DNA from: an uncultured Acetatifactor sp.
GTDB lineage: Bacteria > Bacillota > Clostridia > Lachnospirales > Lachnospiraceae
Assembly (NCBI RefSeq): GCF_910585425.1
Contig: NZ_CAJUCP010000009.1
Span: 53,056 to 117,055, forward strand
Reading direction: 5' to 3'
DNA: 64,000 nucleotides
The notes beneath the pieces were generated by a model, which did no database searches, was not told the origin of the DNA, and saw nothing but the letters and a program-made list of their open reading frames with translations. Every line of letters begins with the position of its first letter. The stretch's first letter is position 1. A program made the position numbers and the translations under genes. Positions 7,753 to 15,800 of this stretch are shown in pieces.

Positions 7753-9810
7753 TCAGGAGGAGCTGCGGGACCGGATGTCCGTCCGGGCGCTGATTCTCGC
7801 GGCAGCGTAGTAGATGCCGTAGAGCAGCCCGAATATAAGCAGGGTGCGCCCCAGGAGCCGGATGAGCCACATGGGCTCCATGGTGGCCGGAAAGTAGAAC
7901 AGGCTCCGCTCCAGCACCGACGCGCAGAGGGCCGTATAGAGGCTGCTGACGAGAAAGGCCGGAGGGAGCGGCAGCAGGAAGAACAGCCCTGTCTGCCAGC
8001 GGTCCAGCCTGCGGATCCGGCGCTCCTCCATCCCAAGCTGCGCCAGGATCCTGTCCTGCCTGCGCATCCTGGCCCTGTCGCTGATAAGCTGGGTGGCCAG
8101 GATGGCGGACCCGGTGATCTCCAGCACCAGCGCCAGGTAGAACAGGCACACCGCCAGGGCGGGCAGGTAGCTGGTGGAATCCTTGTCCACCCATTTGCCG
8201 GACAGATAATCGCCCTCCGCCACGAAAGCGGTTGCGCCCGGGCTGCCGGAAACGCTCTGCACCGTGTTGCGGCGCAGCCTGGACAGGCCGCAGGCATCCG
8301 CGATTTCGTCCAGGTCTTCATGGGCCAGGGGCCGTGCTGTGAGCATGACGCACTGGCTGTAGAGGACGCGGCAGGATTCCACCGCCTCATCCGGCACTAC
8401 GAGGATGTAGCCAAGACCGTTCCCATAGATGTCGGATTGGGAGAAGCTCTCCGTGAACAGCACCTCTCCGGAGATGGGATATCCGGCATAGCTTCTGTCC
8501 GCCTGCCCCAGATAATCCCGGAAGGAACCGGCCAGGGAGGGGAGGCAGTGGACATAGCAGGAGGACGTGTCAGAGGCCCCTTCCTCCAGTTCTTTCGGCA
8601 CGTCCAGCCCCAGCAGCTCCCGCAGCCGCCGGTAGTCGCTTCGCTTCATGTAAGTATCCAGGAGGAATTCCCGGTACATGGGATTGCCGGAGTATCCCAT
8701 TTCCTCCGAAGCCCGCTGCCTGAGGTCGGTGAGGGCCGTCTCATCGTCTGTGTAGACGGCATAGGTGTACGAGGCTTCCAGAGGGATCATCCGGGCGATC
8801 GCTTCCTCATAGGAGGTGAAGTCCCACAGGCCCTTTGGGTGCAGGAGCTGGATGTCCCAGAGGTTCATGTCCACCAGCTTCCCCGTGACCTGGGTGATGC
8901 CGATGCTGCAGCCATAGAAGGCCAGGGCCAGCGCGAACAGTGCGGACAGCATGCCCAGAGCGGCGCTGGCGGAGCGTATCCTGGCAGTGAAGCCCCTGAA
9001 TACCGTCAGCCGGTGCTTTCTGTATTTCCACCGGTCCCGGTTGGCCAGGGCTGCGGCCAGGAAGGCCGGGATGCTCCGGAAGAAGCCGAAGAGGAACAGC
9101 ACCAGCAGCACTGTGCCCACCAGGAGGTCGAAGCCCGCGCCGATGGGCGCGGCGATAAAGAACCAGAAGCCCGCGCCGCCCATGGACAGGGACAGGAGGA
9201 GCAGCGCGGCCCACAGGACATTGCCGGACAGGAGGACGGTCTCGGCCTTCCGGTCCGAGAGGAGCAGGTCGTGGAGGGACACTCTGCGGATCCATCTGCG
9301 GTTCTTTGCCAGGGAGGACAGGAGCATGAGGAAAAAGTACGCCAATGTGATCTGCGCCGCGGGCAGGGAGAGGGGGAACCGCAGACGGTATCGGCTTCCC
9401 AGCATGGGGAGCACCACGGCCTCCAGGAGCTGGGACAGCAATGCCCCCAGGAGCATACCCGGCAGGAAGGCCAGCAGCCCCATGTAGACGGACTCCCGGG
9501 AGAGGAGCCGGGCGATGTCCCTGTGTGGGATGCCCAGGAGCATGTAGACGCCGAATTCCCGGCTGCGCTTCTTTAACATATAGCCCGCCATATAGCTGAT
9601 GATGCGGCCTGTGATCAGGACGATCAACAGGGAGGCGGCTACGATCATGTAGGGCAGCACCTGCATCTCCGGCAGGGACTTTACGCTGTCGGAGAAGAGC
9701 AGGGCGTTGAAGGCGTAGAGGAAGGACACCGTGCAGGTCAGGGTGATGAAGTACAGGGCGTACTCCCGCACCTGCCGTCTGGCATTGCGCCGGGACAATT
9801 GTTTCAGCAT
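7753..9810 (-). CDS. BceB-like ABC transporter permease (FtsX/MacB type)
   Basis: A 685-residue permease with the topology of peptide-antibiotic resistance ABC transporters. There is one helix near 20-40, blocks of helices around 55-160, 195-245 and 280-310, then a large extracellular domain (about 310-545) and three C-terminal helices (about 550-670). The external domain between the middle and last helices is the hallmark of BceB-like proteins, which sense cell-wall-active peptides and signal to a kinase lacking its own sensor. The start overlaps the end of the ATPase gene by 7 nt. Kinase and regulator of the same type are encoded nearby (11188-12973). Confidence 0.87.
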   Translation of the reverse strand: MLKQLSRRNARRQVREYALYFITLTCTVSFLYAFNALLFSDSVKSLPEMQVLPYMIVAASLLIVLITGRIISYMAGYMLKKRSREFGVYMLLGIPHRDIARLLSRESVYMGLLAFLPGMLLGALLSQLLEAVVLPMLGSRYRLRFPLSLPAAQITLAYFFLMLLSSLAKNRRWIRRVSLHDLLLSDRKAETVLLSGNVLWAALLLLSLSMGGAGFWFFIAAPIGAGFDLLVGTVLLVLFLFGFFRSIPAFLAAALANRDRWKYRKHRLTVFRGFTARIRSASAALGMLSALFALALAFYGCSIGITQVTGKLVDMNLWDIQLLHPKGLWDFTSYEEAIARMIPLEASYTYAVYTDDETALTDLRQRASEEMGYSGNPMYREFLLDTYMKRSDYRRLRELLGLDVPKELEEGASDTSSCYVHCLPSLAGSFRDYLGQADRSYAGYPISGEVLFTESFSQSDIYGNGLGYILVVPDEAVESCRVLYSQCVMLTARPLAHEDLDEIADACGLSRLRRNTVQSVSGSPGATAFVAEGDYLSGKWVDKDSTSYLPALAVCLFYLALVLEITGSAILATQLISDRARMRRQDRILAQLGMEERRIRRLDRWQTGLFFLLPLPPAFLVSSLYTALCASVLERSLFYFPATMEPMWLIRLLGRTLLIFGLLYGIYYAAARISARTDIRSRSSS

Positions 9811-10592
9811 GGCCGCTCACCTCCCAGCACGGACAGCACGTCCAGGATTTCGTGGTAGAAGGCGTCACGCTCCTTCTCCCCTTTGAGGATTTCATTGAAG
9901 ATGCGCCCGTCCTTCAGGAACAGGATGCGCTCCGCGAAGCTGGCGCTGAAGGCATCGTGGGTCACCATGAGGATGGTGGCGTGGGACTCCCGGTGGAAGC
10001 GGTGCATGATCTCCAGCAGGACCCGGGCGGAGGCGGAATCCAGGGCCCCTGTGGGCTCGTCCGCCAGGATCAGTTTCGGCTCCCCGATGACGGCCCGGGC
10101 AAAGGCGCAGCGCTGCTTCTGGCCCCCGGACACCTGGTACGGGAATTTTCCCAGGGCCTCGGACAGCCCCAGCCTGGCCGCCAGGGCGTGGACTTTTGCG
10201 CGGATTTCCGCTGGCTCCAGCTCCCGGATGGTCAGGGGCAGGGCCATGTTCTCCTCCAGGGTCAGTGTATCCAGCAGGTTGAACTCCTGGAATACGAAGC
10301 CTAAAGCCTCCCGGCGGAAGGCCGCGATCTCCTCCATGGGGATGGCGGTGACGTCCCGGCCCTCCAGCAGGATGTGGCCGGAGCTCACGGTGTCAATGGT
10401 GGAGATGCAGTTTAAGAGGGTGGTCTTGCCGGAGCCGGAGGCCCCCATGACGGCGATGTGCTCCCCGGGCTGGATGCGGAAGCTGACCTGGTCCAGGGCT
10501 TTGGTCACGGACTGGGGGGAGCCGTAGTATTTTTCTACGGATTCTACCGAGAGGAGAGGGGGCTGAAAGTGTTTTCCTATATATTTGTCCAT
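9804..10592 (-). CDS. BceA-like ABC transporter ATP-binding protein
   Basis: A 262-residue ATPase of the LolD/MacB/BceA group: Walker A MGASGSGKTT near 49-58, Q-loop in FVFQEFNLLDTLT, signature VSGGQKQRCAFARA and Walker B ILADEPTGALD. The GASGSGKT Walker A and the QEFNLL Q-loop are typical of the subgroup working with FtsX-type permeases. AGGAGG precedes ATG 10592. It is the first gene of the bceAB-like pair; transcription is probably controlled by the response regulator at 12305, given the box at 10676-10689. Confidence 0.9.
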   Translation of the reverse strand: MDKYIGKHFQPPLLSVESVEKYYGSPQSVTKALDQVSFRIQPGEHIAVMGASGSGKTTLLNCISTIDTVSSGHILLEGRDVTAIPMEEIAAFRREALGFVFQEFNLLDTLTLEENMALPLTIRELEPAEIRAKVHALAARLGLSEALGKFPYQVSGGQKQRCAFARAVIGEPKLILADEPTGALDSASARVLLEIMHRFHRESHATILMVTHDAFSASFAERILFLKDGRIFNEILKGEKERDAFYHEILDVLSVLGGERPC

Positions 10593-10627
10593 TTTTGATT
10601 GACCTCCTGTATTGGATTCCCTATCAT

Positions 10628-10633
10628 TTTATA
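10628..10633 (-). promoter_or_regulatory. Extended -10 element of the BceAB-like operon
   Basis: Read on the minus strand this is TATAAA preceded by TG one base upstream (TGTTATAAA), 36 nt before the ATPase start codon. No good -35 is present, which fits a promoter needing an activator. Confidence 0.5.
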
Positions 10634-10675
10634 ACATGGAATGAAGGGGAGGTATAGATGTCTGTTGATTTAATG

Positions 10676-10689
10676 TGACAGTTTTGTCA
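10676..10689 (-). promoter_or_regulatory. Candidate BceR-type operator (TGACA-N4-TGTCA)
   Basis: A perfect inverted repeat TGACA (10676-10680) and TGTCA (10685-10689) separated by 4 nt. BceR-like regulators are known to bind inverted repeats with 4-nt spacing upstream of the promoters of their transporter genes. It lies about 45 nt upstream of the TATAAA element, a suitable place for activation. Confidence 0.55.
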
Positions 10690-10713
10690 TTTTGCGCCAG
10701 ATGCATCTTTTTA

Positions 10714-10757
10714 TTGCCTTTTATATGCTTATATGTTATAACCATACCATATAAAAG
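10714..10757 (+). promoter_or_regulatory. Promoter and inverted-repeat operator of the HicBA-type pair
   Basis: TTGCCT (10714-10719), 17-nt spacer, TATAAC (10737-10742). A perfect 10-bp inverted repeat, CTTTTATATG (10718-10727) and CATATAAAAG (10748-10757), spans the promoter with its centre at the -10. This is the placement expected for autorepression by a toxin-antitoxin complex. The ribosome site GAGGAGG follows directly. Confidence 0.65.
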
Positions 10758-10771
10758 AGGAGGTATTCGCG

Positions 10772-10996
10772 ATGGATTATGTTATTGATTTCGCATGGGA
10801 CGATGAAGCCGGTGTATGGATTGCCACCAGCAACGATATACCCGGCCTTGTTCTGGAATCGGGATCGTTTGACGCGCTGTTGGAACGTACAAGGTTTGCG
10901 GTGCCTGAGCTTCTGGAGCTGAATGCGGGCGCTGCACAGCCCCTTTCCCTGACGTTCCGGTCAGAGCGCCGTGAAAGGATGGTCGTGAATGGCTGA
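10772..10996 (+). CDS. DUF1902/HicB-like antitoxin
   Basis: A 74-residue protein with the DUF1902/HicB-type core: DFAWDDEAGVWIATSNDIPG at its start, then GLVLESGSFDALLERTR and a short helix. This is the partial RNase H-like fold of HicB antitoxins. Unlike longer HicB proteins it shows no separate HTH or ribbon-helix-helix DNA-binding domain, so the operator palindrome upstream may need the complex or another protein. It overlaps the HicA-like toxin gene by 8 nt. GAGGAGG lies 7 nt before the ATG. Confidence 0.78.
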   Translation: MDYVIDFAWDDEAGVWIATSNDIPGLVLESGSFDALLERTRFAVPELLELNAGAAQPLSLTFRSERRERMVVNG

Positions 10997-11183
10997 ATAT
11001 GAAAAAAGGGTGCGCAATATCCTGTCACAGAATGGATGCACCTTCCTTAGACATGGGAAAGGCGACCATGATATCTGGTACAGCCCCATTTCAGGACGGC
11101 ATGTGACCGTCGATACGAAAATCAAGTCACGGCATACCGCAAATGCGATTCTCAGGCAGAGCGGGATAAACTATAAGTTTTAG
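10989..11183 (+). CDS. hicA: HicA-like mRNA interferase toxin
   Basis: A 64-residue basic protein with the HicA dsRBD-like fold: a helix with LSQNGCTFLRHGKGDH, the catalytic His in GKGDHDIWYSP, and a final helix KSRHTANAILRQSGI. HicA toxins cleave mRNA and are neutralised by HicB. Here the antitoxin gene comes first and the toxin start lies within it, so the toxin is translated only with its antidote. The pair sits on the opposite strand inside a Bce-type two-component/ABC module. Confidence 0.85.
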   Translation: MAEYEKRVRNILSQNGCTFLRHGKGDHDIWYSPISGRHVTVDTKIKSRHTANAILRQSGINYKF

Positions 11184-11187
11184 CATA

Positions 11188-12213
11188 TCATTGCCCTTCT
11201 TTGCAGGGCGTATCAGAGAAATAAAGGCGGACAGATGTGGACCGGTTCCAGTCCGATTCCGCCGCAATCCCAATGCCCAGCCGCTGGCAGAGCCCGGCGC
11301 AGAGGTACAGTCCCATGCCCGTGGCCCCGGCGGAGCCTGCGCCCCGGCCGTTGCTGCCCACGAAGCCCTTGTCGAAGATGCGGGGAAGCTCGCTTGGCCG
11401 GATGCCCAGCCCGTTGTCCGTGACGGACAGCTCCACGCAGCCCTCCGCCTCCCGGGAGGCGATGTCCAGGACGGGAGCCCTGTCGCCGCGGTATTTCAGG
11501 CTGTTGGAGATCAGTTGGGTCAGCAGGAAGGCCAGCCATCTGGAGTCGGAGCGCACGGTGTGGGAAAGGTGCTCCGTATGGATGCTGGCGCCGCTTTCCA
11601 TGAGAAGCTGCCTGTTCCGGGCCAGCACGTCCATGACGCAGTCCCGCAGGGAAATCTCCCGGATGAGGCAGTCCTTCTCCGCTGCGCCCAGGCGGGCGTA
11701 GAACAGCACCTTTTCCACATCCTGCCCGATGCGCTGGGTCTGGGCCAGGATCTTCCGGGTGACCTCCGTCTTGTTGTTCTCGCACAGTAGCTGGATGCCC
11801 GTCACAGGCAGCTTGATCTCATGCACCCACTGCTCCAGGAATTCCTGGTATTCCCGGGTCTGGCGCCTGGAGGCAGCCACCTCGTCCGTCATGGATTTCA
11901 GGGCTGTCCGCAGCAGCCGGAAGTAAAACTCTTCCAGCGCGGAATCCGGCGCGTCGGCGATTTCTGCCAGCAGGTATTTGGAATCCAGCCCGTCCAGGAC
12001 ATCCCCCAGATAGGAGAGGCGGTTTCGCTTCCTGCGCCAGCAGCAGATCAGGGTGGGGAAGAGGATGAGGCAGAAGCAGATCCAAAGCAGCGCAAGCCGC
12101 GCCGTGCCCATGCCGAAAGCGGCCAGGATGAGCGTGAAGAACAGAGCCGCGGAAAAACATACCAGAAGGACTCCTTTGATGTCGTCAATATAATCGGAAA
12201 ATCGTATATTCAT
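11188..12213 (-). CDS. BceS-like intramembrane-sensing histidine kinase
   Basis: A 341-residue kinase with two close N-terminal membrane helices (about 14-34 and 38-58) and almost no external loop. The H-box is QWVHEIKLPVTGIQLL near 130, followed by the N-box (ISNSLKYRG) and G-boxes (DNGLGI, GATGMGLYLCAGLC). This short-sensor layout defines BceS-like kinases, which receive the signal from their partner ABC permease. It is encoded 91 nt downstream of its response regulator and ends 5 nt from the HicA stop on the other strand. Confidence 0.9.
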   Translation of the reverse strand: MNIRFSDYIDDIKGVLLVCFSAALFFTLILAAFGMGTARLALLWICFCLILFPTLICCWRRKRNRLSYLGDVLDGLDSKYLLAEIADAPDSALEEFYFRLLRTALKSMTDEVAASRRQTREYQEFLEQWVHEIKLPVTGIQLLCENNKTEVTRKILAQTQRIGQDVEKVLFYARLGAAEKDCLIREISLRDCVMDVLARNRQLLMESGASIHTEHLSHTVRSDSRWLAFLLTQLISNSLKYRGDRAPVLDIASREAEGCVELSVTDNGLGIRPSELPRIFDKGFVGSNGRGAGSAGATGMGLYLCAGLCQRLGIGIAAESDWNRSTSVRLYFSDTPCKEGQ

Positions 12214-12304
12214 ATCCCTTGCCTCTCACCCCTGCAGAACCCCTGAAGCCATATCTGCCCGGAAGGATGCCCGTATCTGGCATTCCCGTATCTCTTATGG
12301 CCGT

Positions 12305-12973
12305 TTAGATTTGATACCCCATCCCCCTCCTGGTCTGGATGAAATCCTCCTCCCCCAGCGCCCGCAGCTTCTCCCGCAGGCGCATGACGTTCACGCTCAG
12401 GGTGTTGTCGTCGGTGTGGATCTCATTGTCCCACAGGTATTCTATGATGTCCGCTCTGGGCACAATCTCCCCCGGATGCCGGAAGAGCAGATACATGATC
12501 TTCAGCTCCGTTCTGGTCAGGTCGATGTCCCTGCCGCCTTTGGAAAGCGTACCCGCCAGGGTGTCCAGCCGGACGCCCCTGTGCTCCACGGGACAGGGCT
12601 GTGCCCCGGCGGGGGTGCGGCGGCGCAGCAGCAGGCCGATCCTGGCCAGCAGCACGGGGATGTTGTAGGGCTTGGAGACATAGTCGTCCCCGCCCAAAGT
12701 CAGGGCCTGGAGCTCGTCCATGGCAGTGTCCCGGCCTGTGAGGAACAGGATGGGCACGGCGGAAAAGCTGCGGATGGCAGTGCAGAGCTGATAGCCGTCC
12801 TGCCCCGGCAGGCTGATGTCCAGCAGGATCAGGTCCGGGGAAATCTCCCGCACCTGCCGGGCGACGTCCCGGAAATCGGTGACGCTGGCTGCCGTATAGC
12901 CCTGATTGGAGAGGAGGGTCTCCAGCTCCTCCCGTATCAGGGAATCGTCTTCTATGATAAGGATTCTGTCCAT
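12305..12973 (-). CDS. BceR-like OmpR-family response regulator
   Basis: A 222-residue regulator. The receiver domain starts MDRILIIEDDSLIREE with acidic pocket Glu/Asp, phospho-acceptor Asp in LILLDISLPGQDG near 51, and conserved Lys in YVSKPYN near 101. A winged-helix output domain occupies about 130-222 (LTRTELKIMYLLFRHPG, then VNVMRLREKL). Start ATG 12973 is chosen because GGAG sits 7 nt upstream; the frame could extend to a TTG at 12985. It likely binds the TGACA-N4-TGTCA box upstream of the BceA-like gene. Confidence 0.9.
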   Translation of the reverse strand: MDRILIIEDDSLIREELETLLSNQGYTAASVTDFRDVARQVREISPDLILLDISLPGQDGYQLCTAIRSFSAVPILFLTGRDTAMDELQALTLGGDDYVSKPYNIPVLLARIGLLLRRRTPAGAQPCPVEHRGVRLDTLAGTLSKGGRDIDLTRTELKIMYLLFRHPGEIVPRADIIEYLWDNEIHTDDNTLSVNVMRLREKLRALGEEDFIQTRRGMGYQI

Positions 12974-13051
12974 GGGAATCTCCAAATTTCAGGATTTGAT
13001 GCCATTGCCTGATTGGCGCAGGCTGTGGGCGCATGCATCTGCTATCGGCGG

Positions 13052-13612
13052 CTACATTGGCTTCAGGTTCCGGTTGAGCCTGTCCACCATCCAGGCGATC
13101 CGTTTTTCCCGCCCGGCCTCTGTCTTCGCGTCGAGATACGCCCGGGTGTAGGTCTTCTTTACCGACAGGGACATGGCCTGGAAATTCGTGTAGGCGGGCT
13201 CGTAGCCCTCCAGCACCGCGGAAAGCTGCGCGATTTCCTCCTCCGTGATCGCCGTGGGCCTGGGTGCGTCCCACTGGCCGCTTCGCTTGGCCTCTGCAAT
13301 CTTCTCCCTGCCGAAATCGGTCATGAGGCCCTGCTCCTCCAGCTTTGCCGCCAGGGCCTTGTTCTTCTCCGACCACTTGCTCTTCTCCCTGCGCGGGGAG
13401 AAATATTTCCGATAGGCAGTGTCGTCGATGCTCTGCATCTGGCCGTCAATCCACCCGAAGCAGAGGGCCTCCTCCAGGGCTTCCCCGGCCCCAATCGTCT
13501 TCGGTCCGCCTGCTTTGCCGAATAGGAGCCAGACCCCGGCGTCCGATCTGCAGTTGTCGGAGAGCCACTGCCTGAATTCCGCTCTGTCGGAGAATTGCAT
13601 GATATCGCTCAT
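13052..13612 (-). CDS. YdeI/OmpD-associated family protein
   Basis: A 186-residue protein beginning MSDIMQFSDRAEFRQWLSDN. It has the features of the YdeI (Bacteriocin-protection/OmpD-associated) family: a FGWIDGQ motif near 60, KYFSPRREKSKWSEKN near 78, and a C-terminal Arg/Lys helix with RIAWMVDRLNRN. The biochemical role of the family is poorly known; some members affect peptide or osmotic stress resistance. Start ATG 13612 has AAAGGAAG upstream; the frame stays open further up to 13846, but that stretch looks non-coding. It is a single gene between the Bce module and the sugar operon. Confidence 0.75.
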   Translation of the reverse strand: MSDIMQFSDRAEFRQWLSDNCRSDAGVWLLFGKAGGPKTIGAGEALEEALCFGWIDGQMQSIDDTAYRKYFSPRREKSKWSEKNKALAAKLEEQGLMTDFGREKIAEAKRSGQWDAPRPTAITEEEIAQLSAVLEGYEPAYTNFQAMSLSVKKTYTRAYLDAKTEAGREKRIAWMVDRLNRNLKPM

Positions 13613-13922
13613 GATTGTACTTCCTTTCGTTTTCCATGCCCGCCACAGGCTTTTTTGTAAAATCATTATAGCACAAAACAGGTGGGAAGGAATCCCCTTT
13701 TTGTGGATGCGGTCACCGGATGCCGCCATACAATTTTGGCCCTCCCGCCCCTGCAGGGGTGCAGAAGTTGCAGCGGGACAGGGGAAAATGGCGGAAAAAT
13801 GGCGAAATAGGCCGATTTTTTGTACAGAATGCGGTGGAGCGGCCAAATATTGGGCCTTGAGATAGTCAAATTTGTTTGCTAATATGGATCCATCAAAAAA
13901 CAGAGATTGGAGGAGGCATGGG
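13613..13922. other. Intergenic region before the sugar ABC operon
   Basis: A 310-nt divergent intergenic region. I see a TATAAT on the minus strand near 13665 that may serve the YdeI gene, and the sigma-A promoter at 13857-13885 for the ABC operon. No convincing coding sequence or RNA element was seen in the rest. Confidence 0.5.
13857..13885 (+). promoter_or_regulatory. Sigma-A promoter of the sugar ABC transporter operon
   Basis: TTGAGA (13857-13862), 17-nt spacer, TAATAT (13880-13885), 38 nt before the first permease ATG. Confidence 0.7.
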
Positions 13923-14852
13923 ATGGTGAAAGGGAAGAGAAAGGGAAAGGCGGGTGCCCTCAGGCGGATCGGCAGATGCTGGCAGCTCTATGTGCTCATG
14001 CTGCCGGCGCTGGTGTACATAGTGCTGTTCGCGTACAAGCCTATGTACGGCATCCTGATTGCATTCAAGGACTTCAGCATGAAAAAGGGGATACTGGCCA
14101 GCCCCTGGGTGGGCTTCAAGAATTTCGAGAGGCTGTTCAGCTCCTATTGGTTTCCTATCATCTTAAAGAACACGCTGACGATCAGCCTGCTAAGCCTGGT
14201 GATAGGATTCCCCATTCCGATTATACTGGCCCTGCTCCTGAATGAAGTCAGGAGCAATAAATTCAGGAGCATGGTGCAGACATTCTCCTATGCGCCCCAT
14301 TTCATCTCCATGGTCGTCATGTGCGGCATGGTGGCCATGTTCCTAAGCCCCACCACCGGCGTGGTCAACAAGCTGCTGAACGCTCTGGGGTTGGAGTCCG
14401 TGTTCTTCATGCAGGAGGCGGGGCTGTTCAAATGGGTGTATGTGCTCAGCGGCATCTGGCAGGGGGCGGGCTGGAGCTCCGTCATCTATTACGCGGCGCT
14501 GTCCGGCGTGGACAAGTCCCTCCTGGAGGCGGCGGACATGGACGGGGCCACGCGCCTGCAGAAGATATGGCATGTGAACCTGCCGGTGATCCTGCCCACG
14601 ATCCTGGTGATGCTCATCCTGCAGTGCGGCTCCCTGCTGAGCGTGGGGTATGAGAAGGCGTACCTGCTCCAGACCAGCAGCAACCTCACCGGTTCGGAGA
14701 TCATCTCCACCTATGTGTACAAGGTGGGGCTGGTGCAGTCGGATTTCTCCTTTTCCACCGCGGCGGGGCTGTTCAATACGGTGGTCAACTGCATCATCCT
14801 GATATCCGCCAACCAATTGTCGAAAAAAGTCGCGAAGACAGGACTGTTTTAA
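13923..14852 (+). CDS. Carbohydrate ABC transporter permease (LplB-like)
   Basis: A 309-residue inner-membrane permease with six helices. It carries an MetI-type EAA loop, EAADMDGATRLQKIWHVNLP (near 205-225). The N-terminal signature MLPALVYIVLFAYKPMYG is characteristic of the LplB/UgpA-like group found with YtcP-type partners. Start ATG 13923 has AGGAGG (911-916) 6 nt upstream. It is the first gene of an operon with a second permease, a lipoprotein, an AraC-type regulator, a putative sugar-active enzyme and an MFS carrier. No ATPase gene is present; such importers often share a housekeeping MsmX-like ATPase, which is an inference here. Confidence 0.9.
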   Translation: MVKGKRKGKAGALRRIGRCWQLYVLMLPALVYIVLFAYKPMYGILIAFKDFSMKKGILASPWVGFKNFERLFSSYWFPIILKNTLTISLLSLVIGFPIPIILALLLNEVRSNKFRSMVQTFSYAPHFISMVVMCGMVAMFLSPTTGVVNKLLNALGLESVFFMQEAGLFKWVYVLSGIWQGAGWSSVIYYAALSGVDKSLLEAADMDGATRLQKIWHVNLPVILPTILVMLILQCGSLLSVGYEKAYLLQTSSNLTGSEIISTYVYKVGLVQSDFSFSTAAGLFNTVVNCIILISANQLSKKVAKTGLF

Positions 14853-14885
14853 AAAGAGCGAATCCGGGGAAGGGGTGGAAATGAT

Positions 14886-15800
14886 ATGAAAGCATTGAGA
14901 CGGTACATGAGCGGGAGCAATTTCTTCCAGATCTGCGTGACGGTGATCCTGATCCTGTTCTTCTGTGTGGAGCTGTATCCGATTCTGTACGTGATCAGCT
15001 CTTCCTTCAGCGATCCGGACGCGGTCATGGCGGGGGAGCTGGTGCTGTGGCCCATAGGGTTCACGCTGGAGGGCTATGAATTCGTGTTCCAGTACAAGGA
15101 GATCTGGATGGGGTATGCCAATACGGTGCTGTATACCGTGGCGGGCACCCTGCTGAACCTGGCGGTGACGCTGCCCTGCGCCTACGCGCTGTCCAGGGAG
15201 GACCTGGTGGGGCGTGGCGGCCTGATGGTGGTGTTCATGGTCACCATGTATGTGGGGGGCGGGCTGATTCCGGGATACCTGAACATGAAATCCTTCGGGC
15301 TGGTGAATACCAGGCTGATCATGATCATCGACGGGGCCCTTTCCGTCTACAATATGATCGTGGCCCGGACATTCTTCTCCGCCACCATTCCGGGGGAGCT
15401 GACGGACGCGGCGAAGATAGACGGCTGCAGCGATTTCGGCATCTTTTCCAGGATCGTCATGCCACTGTCCAAGGCCATCGTGGCGGTGATGGGGCTGTAC
15501 TACGGGGTGGGGCACTGGAATTCCTATTTTAACGCCATGATATATCTGGACGACAGGAAGAAATATCCATTGCAGATGTTCCTGCGGGAGATTCTGCTGG
15601 ACAGCAAGGTGATGAACCAGGTCAGCGACAATGCGCAGATGACCCAGGAACAGATCAGGATCATGCAGGAGGCGGCAAAGTCCGCTAACCTGGTGAAATA
15701 TTGCGTGATCATCGTGGCCACGCTGCCCATGATGCTGATTTATCCGGAATTACAGAAGTTTTTTGAGAAGGGCGTGATGATCGGCTCCATAAAAGGGTAG
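14886..15800 (+). CDS. Carbohydrate ABC transporter permease (YtcP/LplC-like)
   Basis: A 304-residue permease with six helices and an EAA-like loop, ELTDAAKIDGCSDFGIFSRI (near 178-197), then VMPLSKAIVAVMG. The start LYPILYVISSSFSDPDAVMAGE is typical of YtcP proteins. It lies 33 nt after the first permease with a GGGGTGGAAATGAT site, so the two are cotranscribed and form the heterodimeric channel. A long purine tract separates it from the binding protein. Confidence 0.9.
   Translation: MKALRRYMSGSNFFQICVTVILILFFCVELYPILYVISSSFSDPDAVMAGELVLWPIGFTLEGYEFVFQYKEIWMGYANTVLYTVAGTLLNLAVTLPCAYALSREDLVGRGGLMVVFMVTMYVGGGLIPGYLNMKSFGLVNTRLIMIIDGALSVYNMIVARTFFSATIPGELTDAAKIDGCSDFGIFSRIVMPLSKAIVAVMGLYYGVGHWNSYFNAMIYLDDRKKYPLQMFLREILLDSKVMNQVSDNAQMTQEQIRIMQEAAKSANLVKYCVIIVATLPMMLIYPELQKFFEKGVMIGSIKG

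Noticed and set aside
7663..9576. 637-codon plus-strand frame opposite the BceB-like permease
   Set aside because: The minus-strand permease is a clear family member; the plus frame has shadow composition rich in Gly, Gln and His.
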